From: CAG-390 sp003523225
GTDB lineage: Bacteria; Bacillota; Clostridia; Oscillospirales; CAG-272
Direction of reading: 5' to 3'
NCBI GenBank assembly: GCA_902461815.1
Contig: CABPZE010000002.1
Location: 62,001-126,000, forward strand
Length of the DNA: 64,000 nt
How positions within the stretch are numbered: position 1 is the first letter of the stretch; each line of letters begins with the position of its first letter. This document shows positions 60,642 through 64,000 of this stretch, in pieces. The notes beneath the pieces were generated by a model. The model saw only the letters and a list, made by a program, of their open reading frames with translations. It did no database searches and was not told the DNA's origin. Position numbers and translations under genes: made by a program.

Positions 60642-61529
60642 TCACTGCGCTGACGCGCGGCAAAACATTTCCTTCATTGCGGCGGCGTCCTCTGCCATCG
60701 TACCCGCCGACTCGCAGATAATGCGCGGAGATAAGCCTTCGGCGGCAATTGCTTCCGCAAGCGGGTAAAAATCCGGACCGTAAACGTCGTCCTCAAACGT
60801 CAGGTGCTTTTTCTCGCCCGCCGAGGTATACTCGATACGCGAAAAATGGCAATGCAGCGTACGGGCGTATTTGTCTCCCAGCGCCTCGCCGATGCGGTAA
60901 AAGACGCGCAGGTACGCATCCTTGTCCGGAAAAACGCCTCCGCACTCCCGCGCATTGAGATGTCCGAAATCCACCACCGGATAAAAGTGGGGATCGACCC
61001 GGCAAAGCTCTATAACCTCGTCAAGCGTTCCAAGCTGATTCTTTTTACCCATCGTTTCAAGCCCCAGACGTACAGACGTATCGCCTACCGCCTCCATGAC
61101 ATGGCAAAGCGTATCGCGCGCCAGCTCAAGCGCCTCCTCACGGCTTATCTTTGCGGCGCTGCCCGAATGTATAACTATCGTGTCAGCCCCCAAAAGCTCC
61201 GCGGCGTGAAGCGACTGCATGATGTAATCCACGCTCTTGAGCCGTTTTTCCGGCTCCACGCCGGAAAGTGAAATGTAATAAGGGGTGTGCAGGGACATGA
61301 GTATGCCCGCACGGCGCGCCTCCTCGCCGATCCTTGCAAAATTCGCATCCGACCCACGTATGCCGTTGCCGCCCTGAAATTCATAGGCGTCAAGCCCGCG
61401 GGCGCGCACCCACTCCGGAGCTTCGTAGGTTGATTTTTTCCCTTCCGCATAAAAGGATTCACTGTTTCCGCCCGGTCCGAACTTCGGGCAGGCGACGGTA
61501 TTCATACCGGTCTCAACATCCGGAGTCAT
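60642..61529 (-). CDS. Endonuclease IV-like TIM-barrel protein
   Basis: 295 residues resembling AP endonuclease family 2. Metal ligands of a trinuclear zinc site can be lined up: His in MSLHTPYYISL, His in IVIHSGSA, Glu in GLETMGK, Asp and His in VVDFGHLNAR, His in LHCHFSRIEY, His in KKHLTFED and a late Glu in IICESAG. It could nick DNA at abasic sites. The opening (PKFGPGGNSESFYAEGKKSTYEAPEW) differs from E. coli Nfo and belongs to a clostridial subgroup. The start at 61529 overlaps the YqeG stop by 4 bases, with AGAGGT upstream. Confidence 0.83.
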   Translation of the reverse strand: MTPDVETGMNTVACPKFGPGGNSESFYAEGKKSTYEAPEWVRARGLDAYEFQGGNGIRGSDANFARIGEEARRAGILMSLHTPYYISLSGVEPEKRLKSVDYIMQSLHAAELLGADTIVIHSGSAAKISREEALELARDTLCHVMEAVGDTSVRLGLETMGKKNQLGTLDEVIELCRVDPHFYPVVDFGHLNARECGGVFPDKDAYLRVFYRIGEALGDKYARTLHCHFSRIEYTSAGEKKHLTFEDDVYGPDFYPLAEAIAAEGLSPRIICESAGTMAEDAAAMKEMFCRASAQ

Positions 61530-62101
61530 TGTACTTTACCTCTTTTCTGCTCACGTCTGCGATAGTATCCTACGATCGGACGTTCCATAAGTCGTTTGAA
61601 CCTGAAAAACAGATTTTTCTTGTCCTTTATCGGTTTTACGACCGCCGCCCTCAGCCCCAGCCGACGTGCGGCGGCAACGTCGGTGAAGATCTGATCGCCG
61701 AGAAAAAGCGTAGATTCCCGCTCGGCTCCGATATCCTGCATCGCCTTGACAAGATATTTCGGGGATGGCTTTTTACAGTCGTAATATGCCGGAAGGCACA
61801 GCTTCCTGTTGAAGCGCTCCACCCGCTCACGCTCGTTGTTCGATACAAGCGCCGCGCCGATGCCCGCCTCAGCCAAAGCCGCAAACCACTCGCGCGTTCT
61901 TTCGTCAGGCTCGGGCACTTCGTATGGCGCAAGCGTGTTGTCAATGTCGATGATAAGCGAGCGCACGTCTATGGAACGCAGAAAATCAACGTCAATATCG
62001 TCAAATTTTCCGAACATAAAATCCGGCACAAGCGAATAGCCGACACGCGGATCATTTTCTTTTTTTACAGTATGTTTTGATGATTCTGAACCGGAAGCCA
62101 T
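61526..62101 (-). CDS. yqeG: YqeG-family HAD phosphatase
   Basis: 191 residues. HAD-superfamily IIIA motifs: SLIIDIDNTLAPY (nucleophile Asp), LVSNNERERV, KKPSPKYL (Lys) and LFLGDQIFTDVAAARRLG (metal Asp). YqeG acts as a phosphatase in Gram-positives, probably on phosphatidylglycerol phosphate or a related substrate, but this is not settled. The N-terminus is about 20 residues longer than in Bacillus. The C-terminus is basic (RRREQKRGKVQ). Own promoter upstream; 4-base overlap with the next gene. Confidence 0.9.
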   Translation of the reverse strand: MASGSESSKHTVKKENDPRVGYSLVPDFMFGKFDDIDVDFLRSIDVRSLIIDIDNTLAPYEVPEPDERTREWFAALAEAGIGAALVSNNERERVERFNRKLCLPAYYDCKKPSPKYLVKAMQDIGAERESTLFLGDQIFTDVAAARRLGLRAAVVKPIKDKKNLFFRFKRLMERPIVGYYRRREQKRGKVQ

Positions 62102-62136
62102 ACTACCTCACGCTCGAAATAATTTTTAACGGTATT

Positions 62137-62165
62137 ATTTTATCACATTTTTCAGACGATATCAA
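62137..62165 (-). promoter_or_regulatory. promoter of the yqeG operon
   Basis: Reverse strand TTGATA (62160-62165), 17 bases, TAAAAT (62137-62142). Confidence 0.7.
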
Positions 62166-62279
62166 GTAGTGCGGACAATTTTAACCGCACCCTCCGCAAA
62201 CGGTTAAAGCAAGCGTTTTCACTTGCGACCGGAACACGATATTTTTTTCAAAAAACATTCGATTTTTTGATTTTAGGTA

Positions 62280-62308
62280 TTGACAAACCACCCCGGATGT
62301 GGTATTAT
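62280..62308 (+). promoter_or_regulatory. promoter of the tRNA cluster
   Basis: TTGACA (62280-62285), 17 bases, TATTAT (62303-62308). The stretch CCCCGGATGTGGTAT in the spacer resembles that of the glmM promoter. Confidence 0.75.
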
Positions 62309-62333
62309 ATTAGAGCAGTTTTGAAAACGGTGT

Positions 62334-62407
<74 letters not shown>

Positions 62408-62444
62408 TTTCCGAAAGGAATAAGCCCCCGTTACAGCGGGACAT

Positions 62445-62521
62445 GCGTCTTTAGCTCAGCTGGATAGAGCAACTGCCTTCTAAGCAGTAGGTCGGGGGTT
62501 CGAGTCCCTTAAGACGCGCCA
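62445..62521 (+). tRNA. tRNA-Arg, anticodon TCT
   Basis: Acceptor GCGTCTT/AAGACGC, D-arm GCTC...GAGC, anticodon stem ACTGC/GCAGT with loop CTTCTAA (TCT), T-arm GGGGG-TTCGAGT-CCCTT, discriminator G and encoded CCA. Confidence 0.96.
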
Positions 62522-62524
62522 TAT

Positions 62525-62602
62525 GGTGGGTGTAGCTCAATTGGCTAGAGCGTCAGGTTGTGGCCCTGAAGGCAGTGGGTTCAAATCCCATCACTCACCC
62601 CA
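62525..62602 (+). tRNA. tRNA-His, anticodon GTG
   Basis: Eight-pair acceptor GGTGGGTG/CACTCACC with one G-U pair, which includes the extra G at -1 diagnostic of tRNA-His; anticodon stem TCAGG/CCTGA with loop TTGTGGC (GTG); CCA encoded. Confidence 0.96.
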
Positions 62603-62608
62603 CTGAAA

Positions 62609-62640
62609 CCTCGTTGTAAAACGAGGGCTTATTTTTTATT
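62609..62640 (+). terminator. intrinsic terminator of the tRNA cluster
   Basis: CCTCGTT, loop GTAA, AACGAGG, then GCTTATTTTTTATT. Confidence 0.9.
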
Positions 62641-62648
62641 AAAACTAA

Positions 62649-62684
62649 CCCCTTTCTGCCGCGCCGTGGCGCGCCAGAAAGGGG
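62649..62684. terminator. terminator of the GNAT gene (bidirectional)
   Basis: CCCCTTTCTG and CAGAAAGGGG with an inner GCGCC/GGCGC hairpin; reverse strand continues TTAGTTTT, plus strand TTTTGTG. Confidence 0.75.
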
Positions 62685-62705
62685 TTTTGTGATTATAATA
62701 TTGAA

Positions 62706-63884
62706 TCAGACCGCGTCTGCGCTGAAAAGATAAATGGGCAACGGCAGCCACAGGCGGGCAAAATCAGGCAGTGAGTCCCGCTGAGGGCAAAGCGGCGCAA
62801 ACAGCAGGTTCATCGCCTCAAGATGGTCATATTCTGCATAAGGCGTCTTATCCGTCCGCGCTGCCTCCGGAACGCCGTTATTTACCGTCAGCGTGATATT
62901 TTCATCCCCGCCCCTGCCGTGTATCAGCAGTGTAAGCTCACCGTCGGGCAGCGCAGCACGGCAGGTCTTAGCCTTGAGCCGCGCAAAAGCGCCCACAACG
63001 CGCTCATAGTTCAGCACCGAGAAGGATTTCTTGGGGGAAATCGTGTATTCCTCGCATATGCGGCATAGGCGTTCGGCGTATCCCGGCAGGAAGGCAGGAA
63101 GGGTAACAACAAGCCGCCCGCGCCCCACCGCGTCAAACAGCGCCACCGTAAATTCCGGCACACGCTCCTCGTCGGCGAGCACAAGCTCGCTTACGCTTTC
63201 GTCCTTTGCCAGCGCATAACCTACGCATCCGCTGTCATCCGTTCCGTACCAGACAGAGTAGCTCCATGAGGTCAGAATGTCATACAGCCGCGAGCGGTTG
63301 CGAATACCGTGAAAAGGAAGTGTTTCATAAAGACGCGCGATATCGTCGAGCGCGGCGGTGTCATCCGCCCCTATGCGCCGTACTTTTATCCTGTGCGTGC
63401 GGGGATACCCGAAGGTGTGGCGCATATTGTCCATACCAAATGAAAGTGAGATCCCCTCCCCCGCTTTATCGTAGGAAAAATAATTGTACCGCTGGCGTCT
63501 GCCGCCAAGAACCGAAAAGTCAATTCCGTCGCGCACCATGTCGTCAATGGCGTCGTTCATCAGCCGGCGCATATATCCGCGAGAACGAGCGTAAGGATGT
63601 ACCGCAACATTTCCAATGCCGCGGGTATGAAGCACCTCGCCAGCCACCGAAACGTCAAGGTCAAAAGCTCCTATGGCGGCTTTCAGCTTGCCGTCCTCAA
63701 GCGCGACATATGAGTTTGCCGCCGGGTCATCATCCGGACGGTACAGCTTCGGAAGCAGCTTTTTGAAATCGCTTGAATTCCCATTGAAGCCGAATACATA
63801 ATTTATAAAATCCATGTAATCGTCGTACATTCCGGCGTTTCCGCGCCCGAAATAGGTCTTTCCGATCTCATTATCAATACTCAT
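62706..63884 (-). CDS. GNAT-family N-acetyltransferase, Eis-like
   Basis: 392 residues. An N-terminal GNAT domain with the acetyl-CoA loop GIGNVAVHPYARSRGYMRRLM, followed by a second GNAT-like half and a C-terminal SCP2-like domain (LTLLIHGRGGDENITLTVNNG), the three-part layout of Eis-type proteins. The terminal acidic carboxylate used by Eis as base is replaced by FSADAV. Possible roles are acetylation of amines, peptides or antibiotics. AAAGGAATCACGTA precedes the ATG. A coding fragment lies 25 bases upstream on the same strand, so it is probably second in an operon. Confidence 0.83.
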   Translation of the reverse strand: MSIDNEIGKTYFGRGNAGMYDDYMDFINYVFGFNGNSSDFKKLLPKLYRPDDDPAANSYVALEDGKLKAAIGAFDLDVSVAGEVLHTRGIGNVAVHPYARSRGYMRRLMNDAIDDMVRDGIDFSVLGGRRQRYNYFSYDKAGEGISLSFGMDNMRHTFGYPRTHRIKVRRIGADDTAALDDIARLYETLPFHGIRNRSRLYDILTSWSYSVWYGTDDSGCVGYALAKDESVSELVLADEERVPEFTVALFDAVGRGRLVVTLPAFLPGYAERLCRICEEYTISPKKSFSVLNYERVVGAFARLKAKTCRAALPDGELTLLIHGRGGDENITLTVNNGVPEAARTDKTPYAEYDHLEAMNLLFAPLCPQRDSLPDFARLWLPLPIYLFSADAV

Positions 63885-63909
63885 TACGTGATTCCTTTCA
63901 AACTCAAAA

Positions 63910-64000
63910 TTAATTGCCGTTCAGGTCGAAATTGCTCTTGACAGGGGAGCACAAAAATACGGAAATATCGGAATATTCAGACCTGAGCGACCGTGCGGCA
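63910..64000 (-). CDS. C-terminal end of an unidentified gene, cut by the window edge
   Basis: The reverse strand is open from base 64000 to a TAA at 63910 and reads as 29 residues ending in SPVKSNFDLNGN. Codon use is gene-like. The product cannot be identified from so little sequence. Its stop lies 25 bases before the GNAT start, so the two are likely co-transcribed. Confidence 0.5.
   Translation of the reverse strand, partial: AARSLRSEYSDISVFLCSPVKSNFDLNGN

Overview
The window looks like a chromosomal piece of an anaerobic, endospore-forming Clostridia (Bacillota), probably of the Oscillospiraceae/Christensenellales type. Evidence: three sporulation genes (spoIVA, spoIIP, gpr), a clostridial GlgC/GlgD glycogen cluster, strong AGGAGG ribosome binding sites, TTGACA-17-TATAAT promoters in AT-rich gaps between moderately GC-rich genes, and several lipoproteins and secreted carbohydrate-active proteins of a gut type. 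Both ends cut through genes. No rRNA, CRISPR array, phage or insertion sequence is visible.

Layout. 1-5.1 kb: a truncated trmK, a DUF1858 protein, and a secreted pair (M23 peptidase with ricin-like repeats, broken by an apparent one-base frameshift, plus an anchored protein). 5.4-11.8 kb: prfB, a small membrane protein, then a hexosamine cluster in which GlmM carries an N-terminal XRE DNA-binding domain, followed by a stand-alone GlmU-C-like acyltransferase and glmS. 11.9-19.9 kb: a TetR/ABC-2 operon, a large beta-helix/SGNH esterase, a sulfatase and an XRE-S24 repressor divergent from a small membrane protein. 20.4-22.6 kb: gpr-spoIIP. 22.8-26.4 kb: two orphan solute-binding lipoproteins. 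26.6-29.9 kb: a VTC/DUF4956/Cthe_2159-like surface cassette. 30.1-33.6 kb: a heterodimeric ABC exporter. 33.6-34.5 kb: a gap of about 0.9 kb that holds a promoter, a compact structured RNA with its own U7 terminator, and a small ORF. 34.5-43.2 kb: hpf, spoIVA, lnt, an RluA-type synthase, upp and proBAC. 43.3-54.2 kb: a complete glycogen operon glgB-glgC-glgD-glgA-glgP-GH13-hypothetical. 54.5-59.5 kb: a Gld-like ABC system with DUF4340. 59.5-64 kb: an M24 peptidase, an endonuclease IV-like protein, a YqeG phosphatase, three tRNAs (Gly, Arg, His), a GNAT acetyltransferase and a gene fragment.

How it works together: most of the window is housekeeping (translation, proline, cell-wall amino sugars, glycogen storage, sporulation). 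The unusual parts are the XRE-GlmM fusion inside a hexosamine cluster, the candidate RNA or attenuator at 34145-34259, the operator-like repeats in front of the XRE-S24 repressor, and the surface cassette. Many operons end in strong GC-rich hairpins sharing a GGGCTG...CAGCCC core. All functional calls come from reading the translated sequence; no database search was possible.
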